Below, piece after piece: positions 46,603 to 55,775 of a stretch of DNA of 64,000 nt. The DNA is taken from the NCBI RefSeq assembly GCF_002407185.1, contig NZ_CP023563.1, positions 620,001 to 684,000 on the forward strand, read 5' to 3'. Every line of letters begins with the position of its first letter. Positions within the stretch are counted from its first letter, which is position 1. A model generated the notes under the pieces. It was not told the DNA's origin and did no database searches. It saw nothing but the letters and a program-made list of their open reading frames with translations. The DNA is from Brachybacterium vulturis (GTDB lineage Bacteria > Actinomycetota > Actinomycetes > Actinomycetales > Dermabacteraceae). The position numbers were made by a program, and so were the translations under genes.

Positions 46603-46782
46603 CGATGAGCCTCCTTGCCCTCTCGGGCGGCTCCCGAGGCCTGGCTGCACCCGTGGACGAGCCGCACCACCCCCCAGCCTGGGTGAGCTGGGTCACGAAG
46701 TCAACGGAGGGAGGGAGCGCACCCGGCCCGTGCGGACCGGACGCGCTCCTCTCCTCACCCGCAGCACGCCGGGCCCACCGGC

Positions 46783-47844
46783 TCAGACGAGCGAGACCTC
46801 ACGGCCGAGCTCGGCCGACTCGTAGATCGCCTCGAGGATGCGCACGATCTCGACTCCGTGCCAGGCCGGGGCGATCGACTCGGCCCGGCCCAGGGAGGCG
46901 TCGACGAAGTTCTGGATCTCGTGGGCGAACCCGACCCCGAACTCGAAGCTGCGCGAGGCGATCTGCGGTTCGATGTTGACCACCGAATCGTGCATCTCCG
47001 TGGCGATGTGGAGCGAGGGCTCGAGCTCCGCGCCCCCTTTCTCGCCGTAGACCGAGACGTCGATCGAGTCCTTGGTGGCATGCAGCGAGAACGAGCAGTC
47101 CAGCAGCAGCGAGGCGCCGTTCTCGAAGCGGATCACCGCGTTGGCGAGGTCCTCGACGGTGTTCTTGTCGGGGTCGTAGTCCGCCGCCTTGTAGCGGGGC
47201 ATGGTGGTGACGTTCCCCCGGCTGCCGAGCTTGTCGTAGGTGTTCCCGCTGACCGAGACCACCGTGGGGCTGCCCATCAGGTACCAGCACAGGTCCAGCA
47301 CATGGATGCCGATGTCCAGCAGCGGGCCGCCGCCGGAGAGCTCCTTGTCCGCGAACCAGCCGCCGGGGTTGCCGACGCGGCGCAGGCAGCTGGCCTTGGC
47401 GTAGTAGATCTCGCCCAGCTCGTCCGCATCGATGAAGGACTTCAGCACCTGGCAGTTGGGCGAGTGGCGGCGCACGAAGCCCACCTGCGCCACTCGGTCG
47501 CTCTGTGCGGCGACGCGCTGGATCTCCTCGGCCTCGGCCAGGGTGCGGGCCAGCGGCTTCTCGACCAGCACATGCTTGCCGGCCTCGAGCGCTGCGATCG
47601 CCCAGGAGGCGTGGGAGTTGTTCCAGGTGCAGATCGAGACGCCGTCGATCTCCGGATCGGCGAGCAGCTCGTGGGGATCGGCGTAGGCGCGGGCCGCGCC
47701 GAACTGCGCGGCCACCGTCTGCGCCCGCTCGAGATTCATGTCGGCGACCGCGATCAGCTCGACCTCGGCGTTCTGGGAGTACGCGGTGAGATGGGACTGG
47801 GCGATGCTGCCGGCGCCGATGACGCCGACTCGGAACTTCGTCAT
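46783..47844 (-). CDS. Gfo/Idh/MocA-family oxidoreductase
   Basis: 353 residues. The N-terminal Rossmann fold has GVIGAGSIAQSHLTAY. The family catalytic region is HVLVEKPLARTLAEAEEI (Lys of the EKP motif) and the histidine motif GGPLLDIGIHVLDLCWYLMG. It is expected to oxidise a sugar or inositol derivative with NAD(P). It lies 35 bp downstream of the TIM-barrel gene and upstream of the formaldehyde-dehydrogenase-like gene. The pair of sugar epimerase-like protein and MocA-type oxidoreductase is common in inositol and sugar catabolic operons (established). The substrate is unassigned. Confidence 0.92.
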   Translation of the reverse strand: MTKFRVGVIGAGSIAQSHLTAYSQNAEVELIAVADMNLERAQTVAAQFGAARAYADPHELLADPEIDGVSICTWNNSHASWAIAALEAGKHVLVEKPLARTLAEAEEIQRVAAQSDRVAQVGFVRRHSPNCQVLKSFIDADELGEIYYAKASCLRRVGNPGGWFADKELSGGGPLLDIGIHVLDLCWYLMGSPTVVSVSGNTYDKLGSRGNVTTMPRYKAADYDPDKNTVEDLANAVIRFENGASLLLDCSFSLHATKDSIDVSVYGEKGGAELEPSLHIATEMHDSVVNIEPQIASRSFEFGVGFAHEIQNFVDASLGRAESIAPAWHGVEIVRILEAIYESAELGREVSLV

Positions 47845-47879
47845 GGGTGATGCTTCCTTCGTCAGGGGGACAGGGGTGG

Positions 47880-48761
47880 TCAGGCGAACAGGCTCTTGGC
47901 GTAGGCGATCCCGCGCTCGCAGCCCAGGAGGCAGTCCTCCCAGCCCTCGAACTCGATCGCGGCGTAGCCGGAGAAATCGGAGTCACGAATGGCCCGGGCC
48001 ACGGCCCGCAGATCGATGTCGCCGCTTCCCACGACCGCCCCGCGCAGAGGCTTGCCGCCGCGGCTGCGGAACCACCCCTCGCCGGGTGCGGCATCGGCCG
48101 GCCGCACGTAGAAGTCCTTGAAGTGCACGACCATCGCGTAGGGGAGGTTCTGTGCGACCGACACCGCGGGATCCTCGTCGACGCACACGAAGTTGCCCAC
48201 GTCGAGGGTGGTGAGGAAGTTCGGCTCGTCGACCGCGTGGATGATGCGACGGATCCTGTCCGCGGCCTGCACGAAGAATCCGTGGTTCTCGAGGCTGGTG
48301 GTGATGCCCCTCGTCGCGGCGTACTGCGCGATCTCCTTGCTCGCCGCGACGATCTGCGGCAGCACCTGCTCGAACAGCGGGGTGTCGTCCCCGTCGTGGC
48401 CGCCGTGGGGCACCACGTCGTGGCGCATCCGGGTGATCCCGAGCCGTGCGGCGAGATCGACGTACTCCTTCACCCGGGCGGTCTGCGCCGGGTCCCCGGA
48501 GGAGAGGTCCGCGCCGATGGCGAGGTTGGTCAGCAGCACTCCCGCGGACGCGGCATGCTCACGGATGCGGTCCACGTAGGCCGGATCGGAGGCGAGGTTC
48601 GGGATCGGGGACTCGGCGTCGTCTCCGAGGACGGCGAGCTCGAGATGCTCCCCCTCGCTCGCGGCGATCCAGTCGATGACCTGCGGCAGGGTCATCTCCC
48701 CGGTGGAGAGCTTCGCGTGGAAGCTGTAGGAGCTGAAGCCGAAGGTGATGTCGGCGGTCAT
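47880..48761 (-). CDS. xylose-isomerase-like TIM-barrel protein (sugar phosphate isomerase/epimerase)
   Basis: 293 residues of an AP-endonuclease-2/xylose-isomerase-like barrel, the family including IolE, IolH and hydroxypyruvate isomerase. Metal-binding positions are suggested by TTSLENHGFF (Glu), TLDVGNFVCVDED (Asp), VVHFKDF (His) and AIEFEGWEDC (Glu). The ATG at 48761 follows AAGGACACCTCC; a longer frame from 48905 overlaps the regulator. It lies in the operon between the ROK regulator and the MocA-type oxidoreductase. It should act on the same substrate as the downstream dehydrogenase. Confidence 0.88.
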   Translation of the reverse strand: MTADITFGFSSYSFHAKLSTGEMTLPQVIDWIAASEGEHLELAVLGDDAESPIPNLASDPAYVDRIREHAASAGVLLTNLAIGADLSSGDPAQTARVKEYVDLAARLGITRMRHDVVPHGGHDGDDTPLFEQVLPQIVAASKEIAQYAATRGITTSLENHGFFVQAADRIRRIIHAVDEPNFLTTLDVGNFVCVDEDPAVSVAQNLPYAMVVHFKDFYVRPADAAPGEGWFRSRGGKPLRGAVVGSGDIDLRAVARAIRDSDFSGYAAIEFEGWEDCLLGCERGIAYAKSLFA

Positions 48762-48795
48762 GGAGGTGTCCTTGCGGGTCGATGGGGTGGGGTGG

Positions 48796-49920
48796 TCAGG
48801 ACAGGGTGGCGTGGAGGCGATGCCACGGGGCGGGGACCTCGGGGATGCCGGTGATCTGCGAGGAGCCGTGGGCGAAACCCAGGCCGAGCGCGCCGATGAG
48901 GGCACCGTCGGTGGTCAGCCGCGCGGGCACCAGCTCGGGGGCGTGCTCGGTCATCAGCAGTCGGCCGACGGCGCGGCGCAGCGGCGCCAGCAGGGTCTCG
49001 CCGGCGCGGGAGAGGCCGCCGCCGACGACGACCCGTTCGGGGTCGACGGTGAGCAGCACGGTGGCCAGCCGCGGTGCGATCTGGGTGCAGAACTCCTCGA
49101 CCTCGGCCTGGGCGGCGGCGTCCCCGGCGGCGGCGCGCTCGAGGAGTCGGCGTCCGTCGTCGCCGGTGGACCAGGTCAGCCGGCCGCGCACCGAGCTGTC
49201 GGTCCACCGCATCCCGCGCTGGCTGCCGAGCTCACCGGCCAGGCGATGGGCACCCTGCAGGATCTCCCCGCCGACCACGACGGCGACGGAGATCCGGTGG
49301 CCCAGCTGGAGGAGCACGATGCTGTGGGCGGGCGGGGCGAGGTGATGCTCCGCCAGCGCGGCGAGCTTGATGTCGTTCTCGACCGCCACCGGACAGCCCA
49401 GTCGGTCGGCGAGCATCACGCCGAGATCGAGACCCTCCAGGTCGGGCACCGCGAGGCTCCGGGTGATGCGGCCGTCGGGCCCCAGGATCCCGGGGACGGC
49501 GACCCCGACCGCGGTGGGTGTCGTCCGCGTCTCGTGCAGCGCCTGCGTGAGCGGGGCGAGGGGGTCGGAGCCGGTGGCGGGCGCGGAGCCGCGGGCCAGT
49601 ACGCGCCCGGCGGCATCGGAGACCAGGCAGCGCACGGTGCTGGTGCCGATGTCGAAGGCGGCGACGGTCGCCGCGGAGGCGTCGAACCCGAAGCGGCGGG
49701 CCGGCCGCCCGGCGCCACCCGGAGTAGCGGCCGGGGCGGGCGCGACGAGCCCGGTGGCGCGCAGGTCCTCCAGCACGGCCTCGACGGTGGGGCGGGAGAG
49801 CCCCGTCGCCGAGGCGAGCTCGGCCAGGCTCAGCGCTGCGGCCGCCTCCCGCAGCACGACCACGCAGTCACGCGCGTTGGCGAGGCGGACCGCAGAGGGA
49901 TGGGAGAGCGCCGTGGCCAT
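48796..49920 (-). CDS. ROK-family transcriptional regulator
   Basis: 374 residues: an N-terminal winged helix (about 20-65, LSLAELASATGLSRPTVEAVLEDLRATG) followed by the ROK fold with AAFDIGTSTVRCLVSDAAG, VGVAVPGILGPDGRI and ENDIKLAALAEHHL. The typical CxCGxxGCxE zinc motif of ROK proteins is not present. It is probably the local repressor of its own operon (isomerase, oxidoreductase, formaldehyde-dehydrogenase-like gene), responding to a sugar. Transcription is divergent from selO. The ATG at 49920 follows CGAGAAGGACCG. Two short palindromes in the divergent region are candidate operators. Confidence 0.9.
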   Translation of the reverse strand: MATALSHPSAVRLANARDCVVVLREAAAALSLAELASATGLSRPTVEAVLEDLRATGLVAPAPAATPGGAGRPARRFGFDASAATVAAFDIGTSTVRCLVSDAAGRVLARGSAPATGSDPLAPLTQALHETRTTPTAVGVAVPGILGPDGRITRSLAVPDLEGLDLGVMLADRLGCPVAVENDIKLAALAEHHLAPPAHSIVLLQLGHRISVAVVVGGEILQGAHRLAGELGSQRGMRWTDSSVRGRLTWSTGDDGRRLLERAAAGDAAAQAEVEEFCTQIAPRLATVLLTVDPERVVVGGGLSRAGETLLAPLRRAVGRLLMTEHAPELVPARLTTDGALIGALGLGFAHGSSQITGIPEVPAPWHRLHATLS

Positions 49921-49953
49921 CGGTCCTTCTCGCGTCGCAGGTCCCCACCACCA

Positions 49954-49979
49954 TTACGTAAGGGGGTTGCACAATGTGC
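49954..49979. promoter_or_regulatory. candidate ROK operator palindromes
   Basis: TTACGTAA (49954-49961, perfect 8-bp palindrome) and GCACAATGTGC (49969-49979, palindrome with central base) lie in the 127-bp spacer between the divergent ROK gene and selO. They are plausible operator sites for the ROK regulator or its promoter elements. This is inference from position and symmetry. Confidence 0.35.
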
Positions 49980-50047
49980 GTGACCAGTGTGCTCCCCACG
50001 GCCGGAACCGTCAAGCGGTCAGTGCTCCGGGGTGGGAGACTGGGGAG

Positions 50048-51472
50048 ATGGAGAAGGTCGCCCCGCCCGCCCCGGTGCTCCAGCAGAGCTACGCCCGCGC
50101 GCTCCCCGAGCTGTCGGTCCCCTGGCGCGCCGACGCGCCGCCGCGACCCGAGATCGTATGGCTCAACGAGCCGCTCGCCGCGGAGCTGGGGTTCGACGCG
50201 GCGTGGCTGCGCGGCGAGGACGGCCTCGCGCTGCTGACCGGGCAGATCGACGGGACCACCGCACAGGCCTACGCCGGCCACCAGTTCGGCAGCCCGAACC
50301 CGCAGCTCGGCGATGGTCGGGCGGTGCTGCTGGGCGACCTCGTGGACACCCGTGGTCGCCACCGCGATCTGCATCTGAAGGGTTCCGGCCGCACTCCGTT
50401 CGCGCGCGGCGGCGACGGGAAGGCGCCGCTCGGGCCGATGCTGCGCGAGGCCGTCCTCGGAGAATGGCTGCACGCCACGGGTGTGCCCACCAGTCGGGCG
50501 CTCGCCGTGCTGAGCACCGGGGAGCAGATCGCCCCGCGTCAGGGCGTGACGGCGGAGCCCGGTGCGCTGCTGGTGCGGGTCGCGGCGAGCCACCTGCGGG
50601 TGGGGACCTTCGAGTACGCGACCTGGCACCTGGACGAGGAGGTGCGCCGGCGCCTCGTCGAGTTCACGATCCGGCGCCACCACCCGTCGGCCGACGGGCC
50701 GCTGGGGCTGCTCGAGGCGGTGACCCGGACGCAGGCGGAGCTGGTGGCGAGGTGGATGCTGCTGGGCTTCGTGCATGGCGTGATGAACACCGACAACATG
50801 GCCCTGTCCGGCCAGGGCATCGATTACGGACCCTGCGCCGTGCTCGACGTCCATCGTCGTGATGCCGTGTTCAGCTCGATCGACCGGGGCGCCCGGTACG
50901 CCTACGGCAAGCAGCCCGGCATCGCGCTGTGGAACCTCTCCCGCTTCGCCGAGACCCTCCTGCCGCTGCTGGACGAGGCGGATCCGAACGTCGCGGTGGA
51001 GCAGGCCACCGCGGTGCTCGAGCAGTACGAGGGCTGGTATCAGCAGGCCTGGACCCGCCAGATGGCCCGCAAACTGGGGATCAGCGGCGACGTCGAGGGG
51101 GTGTCCGCCCTCGGCCAGGAGCTGCTGGTGCTGCTCGAGGAGCAGCAGGTCGACCACACCGGCTTCTTCCGGGCGCTCGGGGAGGGCAGGGCCGCGGAGC
51201 TCGTCGCCGGCGACTCCTTCGCGCAGTGGGCGCGGCGCTGGGAGGCTCGGCGCTCGGCGACGCCCGCGGAGATGGCGTGCGTCAATCCGCTGTACATCCC
51301 TCGCAACGTCCGCCTCGAGGCGGCGCTGCGCTCGGCGCACCTGGGTGACCTGGGACCTGTGCGGGAGCTGCTCGCGGCGGTCTCCGCACCGTTCACCCGT
51401 CGGGCGGGGCTCGAGCATCTCGAGGGCCCGGGTGACGGCGGCGAGAACTTCCTGACTTTCTGCGGGACCTGA
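50048..51472 (+). CDS. selO: protein adenylyltransferase SelO (YdiU)
   Basis: SelO is a pseudokinase-fold AMPylator that transfers AMP to protein Ser/Thr/Tyr (established for the family). The 474-residue protein shows AYAGHQFGSPNPQLGDGRAVLLG, DLHLKGSGRTPFARGGDGKA and VFSSIDRGARYAYGKQPGIALWNLSRFAE. It ends FLTFCGT; the Cys three residues from the end corresponds to the selenocysteine position in eukaryotic SELENOO. The ATG at 50048 follows GGGAGACTGGGGAG. The length is close to E. coli YdiU. No gene neighbour suggests a target. Confidence 0.93.
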   Translation: MEKVAPPAPVLQQSYARALPELSVPWRADAPPRPEIVWLNEPLAAELGFDAAWLRGEDGLALLTGQIDGTTAQAYAGHQFGSPNPQLGDGRAVLLGDLVDTRGRHRDLHLKGSGRTPFARGGDGKAPLGPMLREAVLGEWLHATGVPTSRALAVLSTGEQIAPRQGVTAEPGALLVRVAASHLRVGTFEYATWHLDEEVRRRLVEFTIRRHHPSADGPLGLLEAVTRTQAELVARWMLLGFVHGVMNTDNMALSGQGIDYGPCAVLDVHRRDAVFSSIDRGARYAYGKQPGIALWNLSRFAETLLPLLDEADPNVAVEQATAVLEQYEGWYQQAWTRQMARKLGISGDVEGVSALGQELLVLLEEQQVDHTGFFRALGEGRAAELVAGDSFAQWARRWEARRSATPAEMACVNPLYIPRNVRLEAALRSAHLGDLGPVRELLAAVSAPFTRRAGLEHLEGPGDGGENFLTFCGT

Positions 51473-51641
51473 TACTCAGATGTGAGAACTCTGTGACCAG
51501 TGCGTGTGGACGTGACGCAGGTCATACGTCATGCTCGACCCCGAGGAACCATGACGATTCCTCAGCCGATGGACGACCGGTGATCCGCAGGCCGGTAGAG
51601 GAAATCGGTGACCGACTTCCCCTCGAACCCCGGAGGATCCC

Positions 51642-52907
51642 GTGGATTCACTATCGAACTTCGACTGGGCGGGGCTGGGACTGAAGGTCCTGGCCGCCGT
51701 CGTCATCCTGGTCATCACCGCGATCTTGGCCATGCTGGTCAAGAAGGGCGTGGCCGGCCTGACGCAGAAGGTGCCGGCCCTCCGCCGGCCCGGCGTGGAC
51801 GGGGCGGCGCTCGGCAACTCGATCGGCACCATCGCCTCGATGGTCATCTGGCTGCTGGGCCTGATCATCATCCTCGGGATCTTCCAGCTCTCCCAGGTGC
51901 TCTCGCCCGTGATCTCGATGCTCGAACAGGGCCTCGGGTTCATCCCGAACATCATCGGTGCCGTGTTCGTCTTCATCATCGGTCTGACGATCGCGAAGAT
52001 CGTGCGGGCGCTGATCACCACCGCGCTGAACGCCGTGGACTTCGGCAAGCTGCTGGGCACCGCCCAGTCCGGCTTCGACAAGGCCACCGGCGGAGTGACC
52101 TCCGCCGGGCGTCCCACCGAGCCGGCTGCGCCGCAGGGCGGGCCCGACCAGGCCCCGGCCGTCTCCCCGGCGTCGAAGGTCCCCGAGATCCTCGCCTCCG
52201 TGGTCTTCGCGCTGATCATGATCGTGGTGTCGATCGCGGCGCTGCAGATCCTGGGCATCGCCTCGATCTCCGACCCCGCCTCCGCGATGCTCACCGCGGT
52301 GTTCACCGCGATCCCGAACATCATCGCCGCCGTGGTGCTGGTGGGGATCGGCGTGCTCGTCGCCCGCTTCGTCTCCGGCCTGTTCCGCCCGATCCTCGAG
52401 GGATCCGGCATCGACGCCTGGCTGACCAAGCAGGAGATCCTCTCGCCGGGCTCCTCCGCCACCCCGACCGTGCTGCGCGTGGTCGAGATCGCCGTGGTGC
52501 TGTTCTTCGCCGTGATGGGCGCCCAGGCGCTGGGCTTCCCGCAGATCACCGCGATCCTCTCGCAGATCCTCGAGCTGGGCGGCAACGTGCTGTTCGGCGG
52601 CGCGATCATCGCCGCCGGCTTCTTCCTGGCGATGATCGTCGGCAAGGTGCTCAAGGGCACCGTCGGCTCCGTCGTGAAGTGGGCCGTGATCATCCTGTTC
52701 GTCGCGATGGGCCTGAAGTCGATGGGCGTGGCCGACTCGATCATCGAGATGGCCTTCGGCGCTCTGGTGATCGGTGCCGCCGCCGCCGCGATGCTGGCCT
52801 TCGGGCTCGGTGGCCGCGAGGCCGCCGCCCGTCAGCTCGCGAAGTTCGAGAAGGCGCAGGCGCGGGAGCCGGTCCCGGGTACGGTGCCGCCGCGTCCGGA
52901 GGGCTGA
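51642..52907 (+). CDS. mechanosensitive-channel-type multi-TM protein (TM-helix repeats)
   Basis: 421 residues with repeated TM-helix motifs of the PF05552 type found in small-conductance mechanosensitive channel relatives. Each unit has a hydrophobic helix followed by a glycine-rich amphipathic stretch, for example LGFIPNIIGAVFVFIIGLTIAKIVRALITTAL and its second copy AIPNIIAAVVLVGIGVLVARFVSGLF. A central Gly/Pro/Ala-rich cytoplasmic loop (about residues 145-180) and a short C-terminal tail are present. The GTG at 51642 is preceded by CGGAGGATCCC. There is no MscS beta-domain. It is monocistronic after selO. Function: likely osmotic or envelope stress response. Confidence 0.85.
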   Translation: MDSLSNFDWAGLGLKVLAAVVILVITAILAMLVKKGVAGLTQKVPALRRPGVDGAALGNSIGTIASMVIWLLGLIIILGIFQLSQVLSPVISMLEQGLGFIPNIIGAVFVFIIGLTIAKIVRALITTALNAVDFGKLLGTAQSGFDKATGGVTSAGRPTEPAAPQGGPDQAPAVSPASKVPEILASVVFALIMIVVSIAALQILGIASISDPASAMLTAVFTAIPNIIAAVVLVGIGVLVARFVSGLFRPILEGSGIDAWLTKQEILSPGSSATPTVLRVVEIAVVLFFAVMGAQALGFPQITAILSQILELGGNVLFGGAIIAAGFFLAMIVGKVLKGTVGSVVKWAVIILFVAMGLKSMGVADSIIEMAFGALVIGAAAAAMLAFGLGGREAAARQLAKFEKAQAREPVPGTVPPRPEG

Positions 52908-53018
52908 TGTCCGCATCGCAGTGACCCTCGAGGCCGCCACGGATCCGTCCGTGGCGGCCTCCCCGCCGCGCCGCAGTGATACGGTCGCACCCCGGACGCC
53001 CCGATGTGAGGAGACGCC

Positions 53019-53573
53019 ATGAACAGCACCCTCGACGGACGCAATATTCTCGTGCTGACCAGTAATTTCGGCACGGAGACCGACGAGATCCGCATCCCTC
53101 TGGCCACCCTGCGCGAGGCGGGCGCGAAGCTCACCGTGGTCGCCCCGGAGACGGGTGTGGTCACGACCCTCGAGCGCGACCGCGAGCGCGGTCCCGAGGT
53201 ACCCGTGGACGCGGCCCATGACACCGTGAAGGCTGCGGACTTCGACGCCCTGGTGCTGCCCGGAGGCACCCTCAACGCGGATGCGCTGCGCGGGGACGAG
53301 ACCGCGCAGTTCCTGACCCGCGCCTTCGCCGCCGACGGCAAGCCCGTCGCCGCGATCTGCCATGCACCCTGGCTGCTGGTCGAGACGGGCCTGGCCGACG
53401 GCCGCGAGCTCACCTCGGTCCCCACCATCCGCACCGATCTCATCAACGCGGGCGGGCGATGGGTCGATGAGGAGGTGGTGGTCGACGACTCCGCCGGCTT
53501 CCGCCTGATCACCTCCCGCACGCCCGATGACCTCGACGCCTTCACCACGGCGATCATCGACGCCCTCAGCTGA
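53019..53573 (+). CDS. DJ-1/PfpI-family protein
   Basis: 184-residue member of the glutamine-amidotransferase-like superfamily. The nucleophile Cys114 is in AAICHAPWLL with the elbow typical of PfpI, YhbO and DJ-1 proteins. VLVLPGGTLNAD precedes it (loop after the second strand) and ETDEIRIPLATLREAGAKLTVVAPE is the N-terminal strand-helix. Expected roles are stress protection, glyoxalase III/deglycase-type chemistry or peptidase; these are debated for the family. The ATG at 53019 follows GAGGAGACGCC. A small acidic gene is directly downstream and may be co-transcribed. Confidence 0.92.
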   Translation: MNSTLDGRNILVLTSNFGTETDEIRIPLATLREAGAKLTVVAPETGVVTTLERDRERGPEVPVDAAHDTVKAADFDALVLPGGTLNADALRGDETAQFLTRAFAADGKPVAAICHAPWLLVETGLADGRELTSVPTIRTDLINAGGRWVDEEVVVDDSAGFRLITSRTPDDLDAFTTAIIDALS

Positions 53574-53592
53574 CCCACCCGAGGAGGACCCC

Positions 53593-53892
53593 ATGACCCA
53601 GTTGCCGCCGAACGATCCCGCCGACGATCCCGAGCTCGACCGGATCACCGCGACCAGCGAGGACGAGTACGAGCGCGGCGCCGACGAGGAGACCGACGAG
53701 GTGAGCATCGACGACGCCCTCGAGACCGACCGCGTCGCCGCCGAGGGGCCGGACTCCCGCAACGCCGACGGCTACGGCTTCGACACGGACCGCGACCGCG
53801 GCGGTGACGACGCCACCGCCGCCGAGCAGGGCAATCGCGAGGAGGACCGCATGGAGGCCGAGACCGCCGAGCAGGAGCTGCCCGAGCTCTGA
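53593..53892 (+). CDS. small acidic protein of unknown function
   Basis: 99 residues, strongly acidic (Asp/Glu-rich, with Arg), low-complexity and probably disordered; it contains ELDRITATSEDEYERGADEE and DDALETDRVAAEGPDSR. It has no transmembrane segment, cysteine or recognisable domain. The ATG at 53593 has GAGGAGG directly upstream. The gene follows the DJ-1 gene by 19 bp and is convergent with the DUF4091 gene, whose stop is 3 bp away. Function unknown; a stress-related partner of the upstream protein is possible but not shown. Confidence 0.75.
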   Translation: MTQLPPNDPADDPELDRITATSEDEYERGADEETDEVSIDDALETDRVAAEGPDSRNADGYGFDTDRDRGGDDATAAEQGNREEDRMEAETAEQELPEL

Positions 53893-53895
53893 GGC

Positions 53896-55530
53896 TCAGC
53901 GCTCCAGGGCGGCGAGGATCTTCTCGTCGACTGCGTGCCGTGCGCGCAGGTGCTCCTCGACGTCGTAGGAGAACGACGAGTAGGTCAGCGTGCCGCCCTC
54001 ATCGATCAGCGCCCTCGCGCTCGCACGATCGGTGAGCTCCGCGAGCCAGGTCAGCGCCCGGTGATCGGCCATGGCCTGCACGAACACGCGGTAGCGCAGC
54101 GAGAGCCAGGGGGTGCCGTCGGGCCCCGGGTAGACGACGAAGGGATCGCCGCCGAAGAAGCCGCCGCCCGAGCAGGTGTCCTCGAAGGGGTCGATCGGCC
54201 GCACCGAGTACTGCGCCCACCAGAAGTTGAAGCCCCAGTGCAGGAAGCCGGGCGCCTCGAAGGCGAACAGCTGCCGGCCCAGCACTCGATTGCGCACGGA
54301 GGGCAGGGCGATGAAGCGATTGGCGACATCGCGGTTCTGGGAGACGCAGTAGTACACCCAGGGGTGCCAGCCGGCCTCGAGGAACGGGCCCACGTGATTG
54401 GTCGCGACGATCGGCGTGTCCACCACGCCCTGCTCGGCGAAGGCGAAGGGGCTCAGGGCGTCGACCACCTCTGCGCCCTCGAGCAGGTCCGCGACCTGAG
54501 CCTTCGCCGCGCTGTAGTCCTCGAGCTGATGCTCGCGCGGTTCGTCCGAGATGTGCCAGAGCACCCGTCCGTCCCAGTGCTCCTCCAGATGGGTGCGCAG
54601 CGTCGGGATCAGCGCCTCCAGGAGGCGGCGGTACTCGGGCGAGGTCGCCGCCACGTGCCAGCCGAAGCGGTGCTCGAGGCCGGTGGCCGTCTGCACCTGG
54701 ATCGCCGGGGTCTTCAGCGCCCCCCACTGGGTGAACAGGTGCGCGATCTCGAGGCCGGTGAAGCCCAGCTTGCGGCAGAGGCCCAGCCAGCGGTCCAGGC
54801 GGGAGAGGTCGAAGGAGTACTCGCCGCCCTCCTCGTGGATGCCGATGAGCTGGACGAAGGGCCGGGTGTGCCCCTCGGCGGTGTCCAGCGGCGGGGTCCA
54901 GGTGGGGGTGAGCACGCTGTTCACGTCCATCTCCCGGGCCGAGACGAGGTAGGTCTCGATCAGCTCCCAGTGCCGCTCGGAGAACACCTCCACGTCGTAG
55001 TACGTCGAGAGGCTGTCGACATGGAACCAGTGCGTGTTGGTGATCGACAGCGGCGGCAGGCGATGCCCATGCACGCGCAGCTGCAGGACGTGCTCGGCGA
55101 GGACCTGCCCGCCGGCGGCGTCGGAGAGGGTGAGGGTCAGGTCGTGCTCGCCGGGGGCGGCCTCCACGACGTCGATCCACAGCGCCTCCCAGATCCCCTG
55201 GCCCATCCGCACGACGCCGTCGGTGACCGGTTCGAGCAGGTCGGGGTACTCGCCCGGCGCGGTGACGAGGTAGTGCTCGTCGGGATCCTCGGGTGCAGCG
55301 GAGGAGACCGGCACCCGGCGCACCGCATGGACCCGGACACTGTCGGCGATCTCGCCGGTGAGCTCGACGCGCAGATCCGGGGCCTCGTCGGCCTCGAGCC
55401 GGAGCGCGACCTGGAGCGAGAGCACCTCGCCGAGGAAGCCGGAGGCGTGGGCACCGCCGATCATCGCGGCCGGACGCGGTGCCGCGTCGCCCAGCACCTT
55501 CTCCAGGGAATCGATCAGGACGGACTGCAT
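53896..55530 (-). CDS. DUF4091 / GH123-like glycoside hydrolase family protein
   Basis: 544 residues. An N-terminal beta-rich part (1-180) is followed by a TIM-barrel-like domain with THWFHVDSLSTYYDVEVFSE, LGFTGLEIAHLFTQWG and the acidic pair HISDEPREHQ characteristic of DUF4091/GH123-like enzymes. The C-terminal part contains NFWWAQYSVRPIDPFEDTCSGGGFFGGD. No signal peptide is present, so a cytoplasmic activity on an imported sugar is more likely than secretion. The ATG at 55530 follows GAGGAGACCCACC. No transporter or regulator gene is adjacent. Substrate unassigned. Confidence 0.85.
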   Translation of the reverse strand: MQSVLIDSLEKVLGDAAPRPAAMIGGAHASGFLGEVLSLQVALRLEADEAPDLRVELTGEIADSVRVHAVRRVPVSSAAPEDPDEHYLVTAPGEYPDLLEPVTDGVVRMGQGIWEALWIDVVEAAPGEHDLTLTLSDAAGGQVLAEHVLQLRVHGHRLPPLSITNTHWFHVDSLSTYYDVEVFSERHWELIETYLVSAREMDVNSVLTPTWTPPLDTAEGHTRPFVQLIGIHEEGGEYSFDLSRLDRWLGLCRKLGFTGLEIAHLFTQWGALKTPAIQVQTATGLEHRFGWHVAATSPEYRRLLEALIPTLRTHLEEHWDGRVLWHISDEPREHQLEDYSAAKAQVADLLEGAEVVDALSPFAFAEQGVVDTPIVATNHVGPFLEAGWHPWVYYCVSQNRDVANRFIALPSVRNRVLGRQLFAFEAPGFLHWGFNFWWAQYSVRPIDPFEDTCSGGGFFGGDPFVVYPGPDGTPWLSLRYRVFVQAMADHRALTWLAELTDRASARALIDEGGTLTYSSFSYDVEEHLRARHAVDEKILAALER

Positions 55531-55714
55531 GGTGGGTCTCCTCGAGGGGACGGCGATGTCTCGGGCTGGTGCCCGGCATACATCCTGCCATTCGAGCGCT
55601 GACTGCGATCATCGCGATCATCGTCCGGCGGAGGCGGGGGGTGAGCGCAGGCGACGGCCACGTCCCGTGATCCAGCCGCAACCGAGCACGGAACGGCCTC
55701 CAGCGGAAAATCCG

Positions 55715-55743
55715 TTGCGCTGCCGGCGCGGCGGTCCTACGGT
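55715..55743 (+). promoter_or_regulatory. promoter upstream of micro-ORF
   Basis: TTGCGC (55715-55720), 17-bp spacer, TACGGT (55738-55743). A start near 55750 would put a ribosome binding site AAGGAGGTGG at 55758-55767, before the 12-codon frame. Confidence 0.5.
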
Positions 55744-55775
55744 GGAGGTACACAGGGAAGGAGGTGGTCCGAGAA

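Noticed and set aside
46622..46638. CTCGGG/CCCGAG hairpin between the oxidoreductase and fdhA as a terminator
   Set aside because: Only 6-bp arms and no T-run; it may be leader structure but is not convincing.
51651..53762. 703-codon minus-strand frame opposite the mechanosensitive-channel and DJ-1 genes
   Set aside because: His/Asp/Arg/Gly-rich shadow translation with no domain; the plus-strand genes have good ribosome binding sites and clear families.
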